Shown: piece after piece, positions 36,184 to 45,236 of the stretch | Layout of the letters: each line of letters begins with the position of its first letter | Numbering within the stretch: the stretch's first letter is position 1 | Assembly (NCBI RefSeq): GCF_002902965.1 | Contig: NZ_CP026107.1 | Span: 1,054,001 to 1,118,000 of the forward strand | Direction: 5' to 3' | DNA: 64,000 nucleotides | From: Paraburkholderia hospita | Lineage (GTDB): Bacteria; Pseudomonadota; Gammaproteobacteria; Burkholderiales; Burkholderiaceae | The notes under the pieces: model-generated | Databases searched by the model: none | Seen by the model: the letters and a program-made list of their open reading frames with translations, nothing else | Told to the model about the DNA's origin: nothing | Translations under genes and position numbers: made by a program

Positions 36184-37397
36184 GGTCGCGTTCTCTCGGT
36201 GTGAGGGGGCGCTGTCATCTCGCGCGTGTCGGCGCTGAGGCGTTTCGAGTTCGCGTCGTTGCGGAACGTGACGGGCTGTTCGTTCGGCGCCAGCGTCGCC
36301 GGACGTTGGGCCGCATCGCGCACGACGCGCACAACCTGCTCGTGATGCGGAGACTTGTCGCAGACGGGATCGGCGTTGGCGGCGTCGAGCGTCAACAGAT
36401 ACGCCTGGCATCGGCAGCCGCCGAGATCGTTGGTCTTTTCGTCGCAGCTCCGGCAAGGCTCCTTCATCCATTCAAAGCCGCGAAAGCGGTTGAAGGCGTC
36501 ACTGTCGTACCAGATGTGCTCGAGCGGCGTGTCCTTCACGTTCGGAAACGTGAGGCCCGGCAGAGAGCGCGCCGAATGGCAGGGCAGTGCGGCGCCATCG
36601 GGCGCGACGCCGAGAAACACCGAGCCCCAGCCGTTCATGCAGCGCTTGGGCCGTGTTTCGAAGTAGTCGGGCACCACGAAGAAAATCTTGCAGCGGTTGC
36701 CGATCTCCTTCCGGTAACGTTCGACGACGGCTTCCGCTCCCTGCAATTGCTCCGCAGTCGGCATCAGTTGCGCGCGGTTCGCGTGCGCCCAGCCGTAGTA
36801 CTGCGTGTTCGCAAGCTCGAGATATTCAGCGCCCATTGCCAGCGCCATGTCGATGATCTTGTCGACATGCGGCAGGTTGTAGCGATGCAGGACGCAGTTG
36901 AGCACCATCGGAAAGCCATGCGCCTTGATCGAGCGTGCGACGCGGTTCTTCAGGTCGAAGGTGCGGGTGCTGCTGAGGAAGTCGTTGAGTTCCTGGGTTG
37001 AGTCCTGAAACGACAGTTGAATGTGATCGAGCCCGTTGGCCTTCAGCGTATCGAGCCGCGCATCCGTCAGGCCGACACCCGACGTGATGAGGTTCGTATA
37101 GAAGCCGAGGCCGTGTGCTTCGGCGACGAGTACTTCGAGATCGTCGCGCATCAGCGGTTCGCCGCCGGAGAAACCCAGTTGCGCCGAACCGAGTTTGCGG
37201 CCCTGCCGCAAGACGTCGATCCATTGCGCGGTGCTCAGCTCGTCGCGATGGCTCGTGTAGTCGACGGGGTTGTAGCAGAACGCGCAATGGAGCGGGCAAC
37301 GATACGTCAGTTCCGCAAGCAGCCATAACGGCGGCCCGACGCTGCTGCGCGCGGCTTGCTGCGCGTTCTCCTGTGTGGGTGTCGAGAGATCGGTCAT
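36180..37397 (-). CDS. pqqE: PqqA peptide cyclase, radical SAM/SPASM enzyme
   Basis: 405 residues from 37397 (CTGGAG upstream). The radical-SAM cluster motif is C34-P-L-H-C38-A-F-C41. 'FSGGEPLMRDDLEVLV' binds SAM. The C-terminal SPASM domain has Cys residues in 'CRSCDEKTNDLGGCRCQAYL' that hold extra Fe-S clusters. It forms the C-C bond between Glu and Tyr of PqqA, first step of PQQ synthesis, helped by PqqD. Gene order pqqB-C-D-E is standard; pqqA is not adjacent. The last 40 residues ('EMTAPPHTERTRP' end) look disordered. Confidence 0.97.
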   Translation of the reverse strand: MTDLSTPTQENAQQAARSSVGPPLWLLAELTYRCPLHCAFCYNPVDYTSHRDELSTAQWIDVLRQGRKLGSAQLGFSGGEPLMRDDLEVLVAEAHGLGFYTNLITSGVGLTDARLDTLKANGLDHIQLSFQDSTQELNDFLSSTRTFDLKNRVARSIKAHGFPMVLNCVLHRYNLPHVDKIIDMALAMGAEYLELANTQYYGWAHANRAQLMPTAEQLQGAEAVVERYRKEIGNRCKIFFVVPDYFETRPKRCMNGWGSVFLGVAPDGAALPCHSARSLPGLTFPNVKDTPLEHIWYDSDAFNRFRGFEWMKEPCRSCDEKTNDLGGCRCQAYLLTLDAANADPVCDKSPHHEQVVRVVRDAAQRPATLAPNEQPVTFRNDANSKRLSADTREMTAPPHTERTRP

Positions 37398-37401
37398 GCT
37401 G

Positions 37402-37686
37402 TCACTCCAGCCAGCCACGCGAGCGCGCGTGGTCGACGAAGGCTTCGACTTCCGGTGTTAGTCCTGTCGCATTGAACGCCGCTTCCAGCTCCGCGACGAG
37501 CGTCGGAATGTCGCGCGTGCCGTCGCAACGCAACAGGATTTGCGCAGCGCTCTGGTTCAGCTTCACCATGCCTTCGGGATACAGCAGCACATGCGCGTCC
37601 TGTGCCGGTTCCCATTGCAGGCGAAACAGGCTGTTCAGTTTCGGGCCGCGTTTTTCCGTGTCTTGCGCGTTGTCATGAGTGTTCAT
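37402..37686 (-). CDS. pqqD: PQQ biosynthesis peptide chaperone
   Basis: 94 residues. The family core is present: '[21 protein letters not shown]', '[18 protein letters not shown]' and '[15 protein letters not shown]'. PqqD binds the precursor peptide PqqA and presents it to PqqE. The ATG overlaps the pqqC stop by 4 bp and the stop is 4 bp from pqqE. The first 15 residues ('[14 protein letters not shown]') are a hydrophilic leader not conserved in shorter homologues. Confidence 0.95.
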   Translation of the reverse strand: MNTHDNAQDTEKRGPKLNSLFRLQWEPAQDAHVLLYPEGMVKLNQSAAQILLRCDGTRDIPTLVAELEAAFNATGLTPEVEAFVDHARSRGWLE

Positions 37687-38390
37687 GCCGGGAACGCCTT
37701 TTCTATCGCGTCGAGCATTGTCCAGAGAATGTCGAGCTTGAATTGCAGAATGTCGAGCGCGCGTTCCTGTTGCTCGCGCGTGCGGAAATGATCGAGCGTG
37801 ACAGCGAGGCCATGCTCGACATCGCGTTGCGCGAGCGAGATGCGTGAACGGAAATACGCAAGCCCCTCGGGCTTGATCCACGGGTAATGCTCGGGCCACG
37901 TCGAAAGCCGGTCTTTGTGGATCTGCGGCGCGAAGATCTCCGTGAGCGACGAGCACACGGCTTCCTGCCACGGTGCGCGGCGCGCGAAGTTCACATACGC
38001 GTCGACGGAGAAGCGCACGCCGGGAACCACGTGTTCCAGCGACCACAATTCATCGCGCGAGAGCCCGACGGCATCGCCCAGCCGCGCCCACGTTTCGATC
38101 CCGCCTTCATCCTCGCCGTAGCCGTCGTGATCGAGAATGCGCAGCACCCAGCGGCGGCGCGTTTCGCGATCAGGGCAGTTCGACAGGACGGCGGCATCCT
38201 TCAGTGGAATGTTGATCTGGTAATAGAAACGGTTCGCGACCCAGCCGCGAATCTGCTCGCGCGAGCATCCGCCGCTGTTCATCTTCACGTTGAACGGGTG
38301 ATGGATGTGATACGCCTGTCCCTTCGCACGCAACTGCGCTTCGAATTCTTCTCGGGTCCATGCCGGGCCGATGTCGCCTTTGAAACTCAT
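37683..38390 (-). CDS. pqqC: Pyrroloquinoline-quinone synthase
   Basis: 235 residues from ATG 38390 (CGGAGAC 10 bp upstream); ATG 38432 would add 14 residues with a weaker signal. Characteristic segments: '[20 protein letters not shown]', '[19 protein letters not shown]', '[15 protein letters not shown]' and '[13 protein letters not shown]'. The cofactor-free oxidase carries out the last ring closure and eight-electron oxidation to PQQ. Coupled to pqqD by a 4-bp overlap. Confidence 0.97.
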   Translation of the reverse strand: MSFKGDIGPAWTREEFEAQLRAKGQAYHIHHPFNVKMNSGGCSREQIRGWVANRFYYQINIPLKDAAVLSNCPDRETRRRWVLRILDHDGYGEDEGGIETWARLGDAVGLSRDELWSLEHVVPGVRFSVDAYVNFARRAPWQEAVCSSLTEIFAPQIHKDRLSTWPEHYPWIKPEGLAYFRSRISLAQRDVEHGLAVTLDHFRTREQQERALDILQFKLDILWTMLDAIEKAFPA

Positions 38391-38441
38391 CGATCGCGTC
38401 TCCGTATCAGTGGTCTGCTTTTGCGTTTGCATGTGCGCGGC

Positions 38442-39362
38442 TCACAGTTCGAACAGCATCCCGTCGTGCGCGACTTCGATACCGTGCTGCGCCAGCGCGC
38501 GCCGTTCGGGGCCGTCGTCGATCAGGATCGGGTTCGTGTTGTTGATATGTATTAGCACCTTTCGCGCGTTCGGCCTATCGAGCGAATCCAGCACTTCGAT
38601 CATGCCGCCTGGACCCGTTTGCGCGAGATGGCCCATGTCGGCGGCCGTCTTTTTCGACAGGCCGAGTTCGATCATTTCGTCGCTCGTCCACAGCGTGCCG
38701 TCGACGAGCAGCAGGTCGGCGCTGCGCATCGCATCGCGGATGTGCGGTTCGAGCACGCCGAGGCCGGGCGCATAGAACACGCGTTTGCCGGAACCGGGCG
38801 CCGTGATCAGCAGGCCGGTGTTGTCGCCGCGCTGCGGCGCCGCGCGATGCGGCGAGTAGGGCGGCGCCTTGCTCGACAGCGGCAGCGCCTCGATGCGCAC
38901 GCCTGGCAACGCGGCGATCTCGAACGGGCCCGCATCGAGCGCAATGGTGTGACGTTCGACGCCGCAGTAGTGCGACAGGATCGATACGACGGGAAAACCC
39001 GTCGACAGGTCTTGCCAGACGGCATCCGTTGCATGCAGCGGCAGCGGCGCGCTGTTTTCGCGCAGCATCAGCAGGCCTGTTACGTGGTCGATCTGCGCGT
39101 CCATCAGCAGCACGGCCGCGATGCCTGTGTCGCGAGCGTGGCGCGCAGGCTGCATTTCAGGGTTCGCGGCGATCTGCGCGAGGATATCGGGTGATGCGTT
39201 CACGAGCAGCCACGCCACACCATCGACGCTCACCGCAATCGACGACTGCGTGCGGCGCCGCGCCGTGATCGTGCCTTTGCGCACACCATCGCAATTGCGG
39301 CAGTTGCAGTTCCATTGCGGAAAGCCGCCGCCCGCCGACGAACCGAGCACCTTGACCTTCAT
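38442..39362 (-). CDS. pqqB: PQQ biosynthesis protein PqqB (metallo-beta-lactamase fold)
   Basis: 306 residues. Starts 'MKVKVLGSSAGGGFPQWNC' with the zinc-binding Cys cluster C19-N-C21-R-N-C24, and carries lactamase-fold motifs ('LLMDAQIDHVTGLLMLRE', 'LLVDGTLWTSDEM'). Thought to hydroxylate the cross-linked Glu-Tyr intermediate. First gene of pqqBCDE; the upstream cytochrome b gene is 70 bp away on the same strand, so the whole fhc-pqq block may be one transcript. Confidence 0.97.
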   Translation of the reverse strand: MKVKVLGSSAGGGFPQWNCNCRNCDGVRKGTITARRRTQSSIAVSVDGVAWLLVNASPDILAQIAANPEMQPARHARDTGIAAVLLMDAQIDHVTGLLMLRENSAPLPLHATDAVWQDLSTGFPVVSILSHYCGVERHTIALDAGPFEIAALPGVRIEALPLSSKAPPYSPHRAAPQRGDNTGLLITAPGSGKRVFYAPGLGVLEPHIRDAMRSADLLLVDGTLWTSDEMIELGLSKKTAADMGHLAQTGPGGMIEVLDSLDRPNARKVLIHINNTNPILIDDGPERRALAQHGIEVAHDGMLFEL

Positions 39363-39432
39363 TGTCCCCTTGCTCCCGAAAGAACTCGCAAAAACGCCCT
39401 TGAAACAGGCCTCAATTGATGAGCGCCGCGCA

Positions 39433-39999
39433 TCACGGCAACATCCTGCGCAACAGCCCGTCGCGGTCGATCAACTGATGCTTGAGCGCGCCCGCCACAT
39501 GCAACGCAATCAACGCAATGAAGATCCATGCGGTGATCTCATGAATGGTGAACCAGAAATGGCGCAAGCCTTTGTCGTCCCAGCCCCACTTCGGCAGCAG
39601 CAGTCCCCAGAAGCGCGTGCCGTAGGTGTTGAACGACGAGCCCAGATAGCCTGTCACCGGCATCGCGATCATTGCAGCGTATAAAAGAACCTGCGTAGCG
39701 CTCGCGGCGGCGCGTTGCCACGCTCGCATCGGTGGCAATGGCGGCCTGCCGGATACCATGACAACTCCGATGCGCATCAGCACCAGCAGGAAAATCGTCA
39801 AGCCAAGCGACTTGTGAAAGTTGATCAGCACGGCCTTGAACGGCAGGCCGCGCGGTAGTCCGACCATATAGAGGCCGATGCCGAGCATCGCGATGATGCA
39901 GATCGCGATCAGCCAATGCAGCACGATCAGCACCATCGGGAAGCGCTCGGGCCTCTCTCTGGCGCTGCGCGCGATATCGGTCGAGCGTGTCGCGTTCAT
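39433..39999 (-). CDS. Cytochrome b561-type membrane protein
   Basis: 188 residues from 39999 (GAGGGA upstream; ATG 40017 would overlap fhcC). Four spans with haem-ligand His residues: 'IVLHWLIAICIIAMLGIGLY', 'INFHKSLGLTIFLLVLMRIG', 'HFWFTIHEITAWIFIALIAL' and 'HVAGALKHQLIDRDGLLRRM'. It can pass electrons between quinol and periplasmic partners. Placed between fhc and pqq genes, it may serve alcohol-derived electron flow; that is inferred. Confidence 0.9.
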   Translation of the reverse strand: MNATRSTDIARSARERPERFPMVLIVLHWLIAICIIAMLGIGLYMVGLPRGLPFKAVLINFHKSLGLTIFLLVLMRIGVVMVSGRPPLPPMRAWQRAAASATQVLLYAAMIAMPVTGYLGSSFNTYGTRFWGLLLPKWGWDDKGLRHFWFTIHEITAWIFIALIALHVAGALKHQLIDRDGLLRRMLP

Positions 40000-40013
40000 G
40001 TCGGTTCCCTCGA

Positions 40014-40877
40014 TCATTCGACGACCAGCAGTTCGCCGCGTCCATCGACTGCAAGATCGCCCGCGTAGCGCCGCGGCGGCGTGCGGGCGTCGAGTGCTGC
40101 AAACGGCGTGAGGCGCTGCGCTATGGCAGTGCTCGCGGCAGACGCCGCATCGCATTCGGCCTTGAGCGCTCGCGCGAACAGCGACCAGAACACGTCGAAG
40201 CCGCGTCCCCCCGTCGTGAACGTGGGCGGGATGCGTTCAGGTCGTTGCAACATCAACAGCGTGCCGCGCCGCATGCCGTAACCATAGTGTGCGCCGACGC
40301 GGCCCGCAATGCCGATCGTCCCGGCAACGATTCGCGAGGCTGCGTAGTCGCCCGCGTCGCCACCTATCAACAGCGTGCCGCGCCGCATCCGGTCGCCAAG
40401 ACGCGCGCCTGCGTTGCCCGCTACGATCAGCGTGCCGCCCGTCATGCCTTCCATGCCGCCGGGCAGCGCGCCAGCCGCGAAGTCGCCGCAATTGCCCGCG
40501 ACGACGAGTGTTCCGCCGCGCATTTCGCAGCCTGGGAAATGGCCTGTGTCACCGGCTATGTCGAGCGTGCCGCCCGTCATGCGCAAGCCTGCGTAGTCTC
40601 CCACCGTGCCGCTGATGCGTAGACTGCCTGCATCGAGTTGCGCGCCAAGCCGGTCCAGCCAGCTCGCGTCGCCTTCGATCACGAGACGCGCATCGTCGCA
40701 GCTTGTTTCGACTGCGACGTCGAACAGATCGCCGATTGCGCAAGCTTCGTTGCCCGCAGGCAGCATCCGATGCGCAATCTCCGGGCCCGACAATGCCGAC
40801 AATGCAGACGGCAACAGTGGCGAGCCATCGACACGAAAACCGGGCGCGGTTTTCACGCGCAACGTGATCGTGCTCAT
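40014..40877 (-). CDS. fhcC: Formyltransferase/hydrolase complex subunit C (FmdC/FwdC homologue)
   Basis: 287 residues built of GxxGxxxGxxM-type beta-helix repeats, for example 'DAGSLRISGTVGDYAGLRMTG' in part, 'GTLDIAGDTGHFPGCEMRGG', 'GTLVVAGNCGDFAAGALPGG' and 'GTLLIGGDAGDYAASRIVAG'. The family is homologous to formylmethanofuran dehydrogenase subunit C. In methylotrophs the FhcABCD complex moves formyl from H4MPT to a methanofuran analogue and hydrolyses it to formate. ATG overlaps the fhcD stop (ATGA). Confidence 0.95.
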   Translation of the reverse strand: MSTITLRVKTAPGFRVDGSPLLPSALSALSGPEIAHRMLPAGNEACAIGDLFDVAVETSCDDARLVIEGDASWLDRLGAQLDAGSLRISGTVGDYAGLRMTGGTLDIAGDTGHFPGCEMRGGTLVVAGNCGDFAAGALPGGMEGMTGGTLIVAGNAGARLGDRMRRGTLLIGGDAGDYAASRIVAGTIGIAGRVGAHYGYGMRRGTLLMLQRPERIPPTFTTGGRGFDVFWSLFARALKAECDAASAASTAIAQRLTPFAALDARTPPRRYAGDLAVDGRGELLVVE

Positions 40878-41833
40878 GTCGCACCGTCCGTGGTGCTGTT
40901 GTTTGGGCGCTGCACAATGCCTGCAGCCAGTTCGCGCAGCTTGAAATGGTAGGGCCCGAGCTTGCCGCCATAGTTCCCGGCGGAAATACGCACCACACCC
41001 TTGCCGGCAGCGGAGGCCGCCTCGATGCCCGCCGTCATCGCCGCGCCAACGTCTGCATCCGTCAAACCGTCGATCACGATCTCCAGCACGCAGCCCGTCT
41101 GCGCATCGAGTTCGCTGCGCTGCGACAAACCGGTAAGCGTCGGGCAGAACGCATCGTTGGTCGATGCGACGGCGCCTTTGTACTTCGAGCCGATCTTCGA
41201 TCCCGAGCGCACGACGCCGCCCGGAAACGGCGTAATCACGTTCGCGAGCCGGTGCATCGCGGCGACGGCGGCCTCGGCGCCCGCGAGCGCGCTATCCAGA
41301 TCTCGCGCGAGCAGCAGCAGGTTGCCGCCACCGACGGCCTTGACCGTCTGCACCGATTCTTCGCAGACGAATTCGCCGTCCATCACGGGCACACGCCAGT
41401 AGCGTATGCCGCCGAGTACTTTCGATATCTGCCAGCCATCGCCAAAGAACCGGAGCGATCCGCCAAGCGGTGCGACATCGGACAGCGGCGCCCGCGTCGT
41501 CGCGGGATCAATGCCGTTGTAGACGGCCGTGGTCGGGCAGGTCAGCACGCATTGCCCGACGCGCCGCGCGATCTGCTTGACCAGTTCCTTCGATGACACC
41601 GCAAACATCAGCACCGAAATGCCGGGACGTCCATCGGGCGTCGCGTCGGCGGCGATCTCGTGTTCGATGCCCGCTTCGCATCCACAGTCGATCACCGACG
41701 TCGCAAAACCCGTCAGCGAATCGGCCGCCGCGCGCGCCCAGCGCGGCGTGTGAGCGGTGATGACGAGGCGCGTTGCCTTCATCGGGAAGGCTTCCGCGAA
41801 GGTGTCGTCGATCAGGGTGTCGTTGATCTGCAT
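40874..41833 (-). CDS. fhcD: Formylmethanofuran:tetrahydromethanopterin formyltransferase, Fhc subunit D
   Basis: 319 residues from 41833. Opens 'MQINDTLIDDTFAEAFPMKA', the Ftr signature start, and continues with 'GDGWQISKVLGGIRYWRVPV' and 'VVRSGSKIGSKYKGAVASTN'. Transfers the formyl group from formyl-H4MPT to the furan cofactor. 13 bp after fhcA and overlapping fhcC, it sits inside the fhcB-A-D-C operon. Confidence 0.96.
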   Translation of the reverse strand: MQINDTLIDDTFAEAFPMKATRLVITAHTPRWARAAADSLTGFATSVIDCGCEAGIEHEIAADATPDGRPGISVLMFAVSSKELVKQIARRVGQCVLTCPTTAVYNGIDPATTRAPLSDVAPLGGSLRFFGDGWQISKVLGGIRYWRVPVMDGEFVCEESVQTVKAVGGGNLLLLARDLDSALAGAEAAVAAMHRLANVITPFPGGVVRSGSKIGSKYKGAVASTNDAFCPTLTGLSQRSELDAQTGCVLEIVIDGLTDADVGAAMTAGIEAASAAGKGVVRISAGNYGGKLGPYHFKLRELAAGIVQRPNNSTTDGAT

Positions 41834-41846
41834 CGCGCGTCCGCCT

Positions 41847-43547
41847 TCATGCTCGCGCGAGGCACGCGACGGGCAACAGCCGTCCGCCGCGGCAGCATGC
41901 GCAGATTTCGTCGTCGCTGATCGCGGCGTGCGCGAAGTTCGTCGCCAGGTTTGCTTCGCTGTACTGGCGCAAGGTCTTTTCGATGCTCCTGTCGTAGTCG
42001 GGCGATACGAAGTGGATGCCGCCCGTCGGCGTCGACACCAGGTTGCCGTCGCGCGCGACCAGTTCACCGTCCTTGAACACATAAGCGGGTGACGTGAACA
42101 TCCGCTCGCGGTCCGCGTCGTCGCGATACACGGCGATGTCGGCGGCGGCGCCCGGCGCGAGATGGCCGCGATCCTTAAGTCCGAGCAGGCGCGCCGGGCC
42201 GGCGCGCGTGATGATCGCGATGTCGTACAACGAGAACTCGCGCTTCAGTTCCGGCAGCGCGCTCGCGACCTTCGCTTCCGGATGTAACCGGTCGATCTGC
42301 GCGTCGCGGAACGGCTTGTCCATCAGCAGGCGGATCAGATGCGGATAGCTCGTGAACGGTCCGCCGTTCGGATGATCGGTCGTCATCGACACGCGCCACG
42401 GGTCGTCCACCAGCAGGAAGATTTCGAGGCCGATGATCCATTGCAACGCATTCACATAGCTTTGCTCGCGATAGCGGAACGGCACGATGCCGCACCCCGC
42501 ATCGCATTCGATATCGCCGACGATCCACTTGTGCGGCCGTGCGAGCGGCGCGTTCTTGAACTGCATCATCGTGTCGCCGGAAGCGGTCACGGTCTGCCCG
42601 AAGATGATCTGCCCAACATCGATCGACACATTGGGCCGTGCGTTGACAGCCTCGGCAATTGCGCGCGCGCCCGACGAAAATTTGCGCGGGCCTTCCGTGC
42701 CGTAACTGTGAAACTGGATGTGCGTGATGTGGATGGGCAGGCCGTCGGCGGCGTCCATTGTCGCGATCGTCGAATCGATATTGCCCGGCACGCCGAGGTT
42801 GCTTGCGTGAACGTGCAGCGGATGCGGCACGCGCAACTCGGTCAACGCGCGCGTCAGCGTGCGCAACACGTCTCGCGGCGTGATGCCGTAATGCGTGTGC
42901 GCTTCGTCGACATCGAGCGAACGCTGGTTGAACTTGAACGCTGAGATGCCGCCCGGATTGACCACCTTCACGCCGAGCGCGCGGCTCGCGTGCATCGTCC
43001 AGCCGACGTAATCGCGCACGCGCTCGAAGTCGTCTTTCGCGGCGAGCATCTGCAACAGCAGTTCGTCGTTGCCGAGCATCACGTAGGCGCCGTGATCGAT
43101 GATCGGCGTGTCGCCCATTTCCAGATGCGCGTGACGCGCGTTCGACGCGATCATCGCGGGCTCGAAGGCCGCCGTGTAGCCCATTTCCGCGTAACGGTAG
43201 CCGGTGGCGAGCGTGCCCGGCGTGCAGACGCCGCACGACGGCATGCGCAGATAGCGGCCCCGTTCGTCCTGCACAGCTTCGTACGATGCATCGCGCGGCG
43301 CGTCGTCGCGATGATCTTCGGGCAACAGCAGCCGCGACAGGTTGGTCTTGCCGCCGCCGATGTGCGAATGCAGGTCGATGCCGCCCGCCATCACGATCAT
43401 GCCTTGCGCGTCGTAGTCGCGATCGACGGCGCCGTCGGCGGGCGCATCGACGATGCGGCCATCGCGGATATAGACGTCGCGCTGCTCGCCGTCGACGCCG
43501 TTCGCGGGATCGTAGACGCGGCCGCCTTTGAGTCGCGCGATGCTCAT
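41847..43547 (-). CDS. fhcA: Formyltransferase/hydrolase complex subunit A (amidohydrolase)
   Basis: 566 residues from 43547 (CGGAG upstream). Amidohydrolase metal motif H60-S-H62 in 'AGGIDLHSHIGGGKTNLS', then 'GVKVVNPGGISAFKF', 'HVHASNLGVPGN' and 'MTTDHPNGGPFTS'. It hydrolyses the formyl-furan cofactor to formate. The last 20 residues are Cys-rich ('ICACCRGGRLLPVACLARA'), an unusual tail. The ATG overlaps the fhcB stop. A frame extended to 43985 is shadow. Confidence 0.96.
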   Translation of the reverse strand: MSIARLKGGRVYDPANGVDGEQRDVYIRDGRIVDAPADGAVDRDYDAQGMIVMAGGIDLHSHIGGGKTNLSRLLLPEDHRDDAPRDASYEAVQDERGRYLRMPSCGVCTPGTLATGYRYAEMGYTAAFEPAMIASNARHAHLEMGDTPIIDHGAYVMLGNDELLLQMLAAKDDFERVRDYVGWTMHASRALGVKVVNPGGISAFKFNQRSLDVDEAHTHYGITPRDVLRTLTRALTELRVPHPLHVHASNLGVPGNIDSTIATMDAADGLPIHITHIQFHSYGTEGPRKFSSGARAIAEAVNARPNVSIDVGQIIFGQTVTASGDTMMQFKNAPLARPHKWIVGDIECDAGCGIVPFRYREQSYVNALQWIIGLEIFLLVDDPWRVSMTTDHPNGGPFTSYPHLIRLLMDKPFRDAQIDRLHPEAKVASALPELKREFSLYDIAIITRAGPARLLGLKDRGHLAPGAAADIAVYRDDADRERMFTSPAYVFKDGELVARDGNLVSTPTGGIHFVSPDYDRSIEKTLRQYSEANLATNFAHAAISDDEICACCRGGRLLPVACLARA

Positions 43548-44932
43548 GCCGGGCTCCGTGTCTGCGCGGCGCGCGCCGCGAGCGCGTCGGCAAGATGCGT
43601 CGCGATGAACGCAACGGTTGGCAGCGCAACGTGCCGCGCCGCATGCAGCGGCACGACGACGGACGTATCGACGCGAAACAGATGACCGTCGCTGTCGATG
43701 CCGGGCGTTGCGACGGGAATGAAGATCGTCTTCGCGCTGCGCGTTTGCGGATCGAGCGCAGAGCCGAGTGCGGGCGTGCCGAGCACGATCAAAGGCGTGT
43801 TTGCGTCGAGCGTAGACGGCAGCGGATGCGGGTCGAAGCTCGCCGTCCACAGCAACGCATCCGCTTCGCCCGCAGCGAGCAGACGTTCGGTGCGATAGCG
43901 GTAAGGATCGTGGTCGAGGGGTGGCGTGCCCGGTGGCCGGTCGGGCTTCGACACGCGCGTGCGCAACGGAAAGCCCGACAGCCATGTGATCGTCTGGTTG
44001 ACGCTCAGCACGCCGTCCGCACCGCCGAGCGTCAGGACGCCCGCGCGGCTCGTGCGGTTGATCGCCTTGACGATCCGGTGCAGCGCTTCGATCAGCAGCG
44101 CTGCATGCGGGTGAGGCAATGCCGCCGGCTCGATCACGAACGCCGTGTAACGCGCTTCGACGATGCGTGCCATCAACGAAGCGAGCGCCGTCGCGATGCC
44201 CGTGGCGTCATTGAGTGATTCGGGTTTGCGGCCTTCGGCAAGTGCCGACCAGAGCGCGAGCACGTCGTGCGGCGAAGCGTCGGCGAGTAGCGAAGTACTA
44301 CGCGTGTCGTTAGCCTGGCTGGCGGACGGATCGGTTTCGCAACAGACGAAGCGGATTTCGCGCTGCATCGACGTGCCGCTCGCAATGCGCTCGTAAAAGC
44401 GCGGATGCCGGGCGGCAGGTTCGCATGAGAAAACCACCAGCAGATCGGCGCGCGAGCGCACTTCGGACAAGGTCGTGAAGAATGCGCCGCGATCCTGCAG
44501 CGCGAGCGTCGAGGCGCTCAGCGCGTCGCCATGCAGCGAATCGAGAATCGCGCCGCAGCCAGCAGCGAGCGCATAGAGTGCGCGCGCGCCGGCGATGTCC
44601 GTTGCACAGCCCCCGAAGAGCGGCCGGCGCGCCTGCGCGAGCACGGCGGCGGCTGCGTCGAGTGCGATATCGAGCGAGACAGGGGAGCCGTTGACGGCAG
44701 GCGAGCAGACGTTGTCGCTGGCGTCATAGCGGGTCAATGCATCGGCGAGCCGCGCGCATTGCGTGTCGGGCGCAGCGAGCGTCTGAGCGCCGGAGAGATG
44801 GGCTTCGATGTCGTCGCACAACAGCGGGCAGAAGGGGCAGGTCCAGTCGTGGGTTGTCGAAACGGATGGCAATGGCCCATCGGCGGCCGATGTCGCGTTG
44901 ACATGCGTGACGGGGGACGTGGACTCGTGCAT
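43544..44932 (-). CDS. fhcB: Formyltransferase/hydrolase complex subunit B (FmdB/FwdB homologue)
   Basis: 462 residues from 44932. N-terminal Cys motif C32-P-F-C35-P-L-L-C39 ('WTCPFCPLLCDDIEAHL') resembles FwdB. In bacterial FhcB the molybdopterin active site of archaeal formylmethanofuran dehydrogenase is lost and the subunit is thought structural or cofactor-binding. First gene of fhcB-A-D-C; a 304-bp gap upstream probably holds the promoter. The protein is divergent in the middle and rich in Ala/Arg/Thr. Confidence 0.9.
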   Translation of the reverse strand: MHESTSPVTHVNATSAADGPLPSVSTTHDWTCPFCPLLCDDIEAHLSGAQTLAAPDTQCARLADALTRYDASDNVCSPAVNGSPVSLDIALDAAAAVLAQARRPLFGGCATDIAGARALYALAAGCGAILDSLHGDALSASTLALQDRGAFFTTLSEVRSRADLLVVFSCEPAARHPRFYERIASGTSMQREIRFVCCETDPSASQANDTRSTSLLADASPHDVLALWSALAEGRKPESLNDATGIATALASLMARIVEARYTAFVIEPAALPHPHAALLIEALHRIVKAINRTSRAGVLTLGGADGVLSVNQTITWLSGFPLRTRVSKPDRPPGTPPLDHDPYRYRTERLLAAGEADALLWTASFDPHPLPSTLDANTPLIVLGTPALGSALDPQTRSAKTIFIPVATPGIDSDGHLFRVDTSVVVPLHAARHVALPTVAFIATHLADALAARAAQTRSPA

Positions 44933-45236
44933 AAGACCCCGACCAGCAAGGTCCGTGCCGATCTCGCTGTTGCCGCGTGGAGGCCTAGCGCCAGCACGGT
45001 CGCCGGCATTTCGACGTGACCGCGCGGGCAAACCGCGGGGAAACGACTCGCTGCGTCGAACGTGAACACCTCATGAGCGGCCCAATACGTCCCGCCGCGC
45101 GACAGGCCACGCGCAGAACAGTATGTGCTTCGCGCTGCAACAGTGTGTCACTTGAGGACAGTGCGCGGCCCACTGCGCATGCGATCCGCGCCGTTGCTGC
45201 AGCGCGGATCGCGTGGCATGGATATTGATTCGCGGA
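44933..45236. other. Upstream region of the fhc-pqq block
   Basis: 304 bp with no gene, between two minus-strand genes. It should contain the promoter for fhcB onward. Apart from the perfect inverted repeat at 45181-45212, no convincing -35/-10 pair or known operator was recognised. Confidence 0.6.
45181..45212. repeat. Perfect 11-bp inverted repeat upstream of fhcB
   Basis: gcgatccgcgc (45181-45191) and gcgcggatcgc (45202-45212) flank a 10-nt loop, 25 bp after the HisA-like gene's stop. It may be that gene's terminator, though no T run follows on the minus strand, or an operator for the fhc operon. Confidence 0.6.

Noticed and set aside
39363..39432. pqqA in its usual place upstream of pqqB
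   Set aside because: The 70-bp gap was read on the minus strand and contains no E-x3-Y peptide; the real pqqA is at 51189-51263.
43548..43985. Extended FhcA start giving 712 residues
   Set aside because: The extra residues are Arg/Ala-rich shadow of fhcB; the RBS-supported ATG at 43547 gives the family start.
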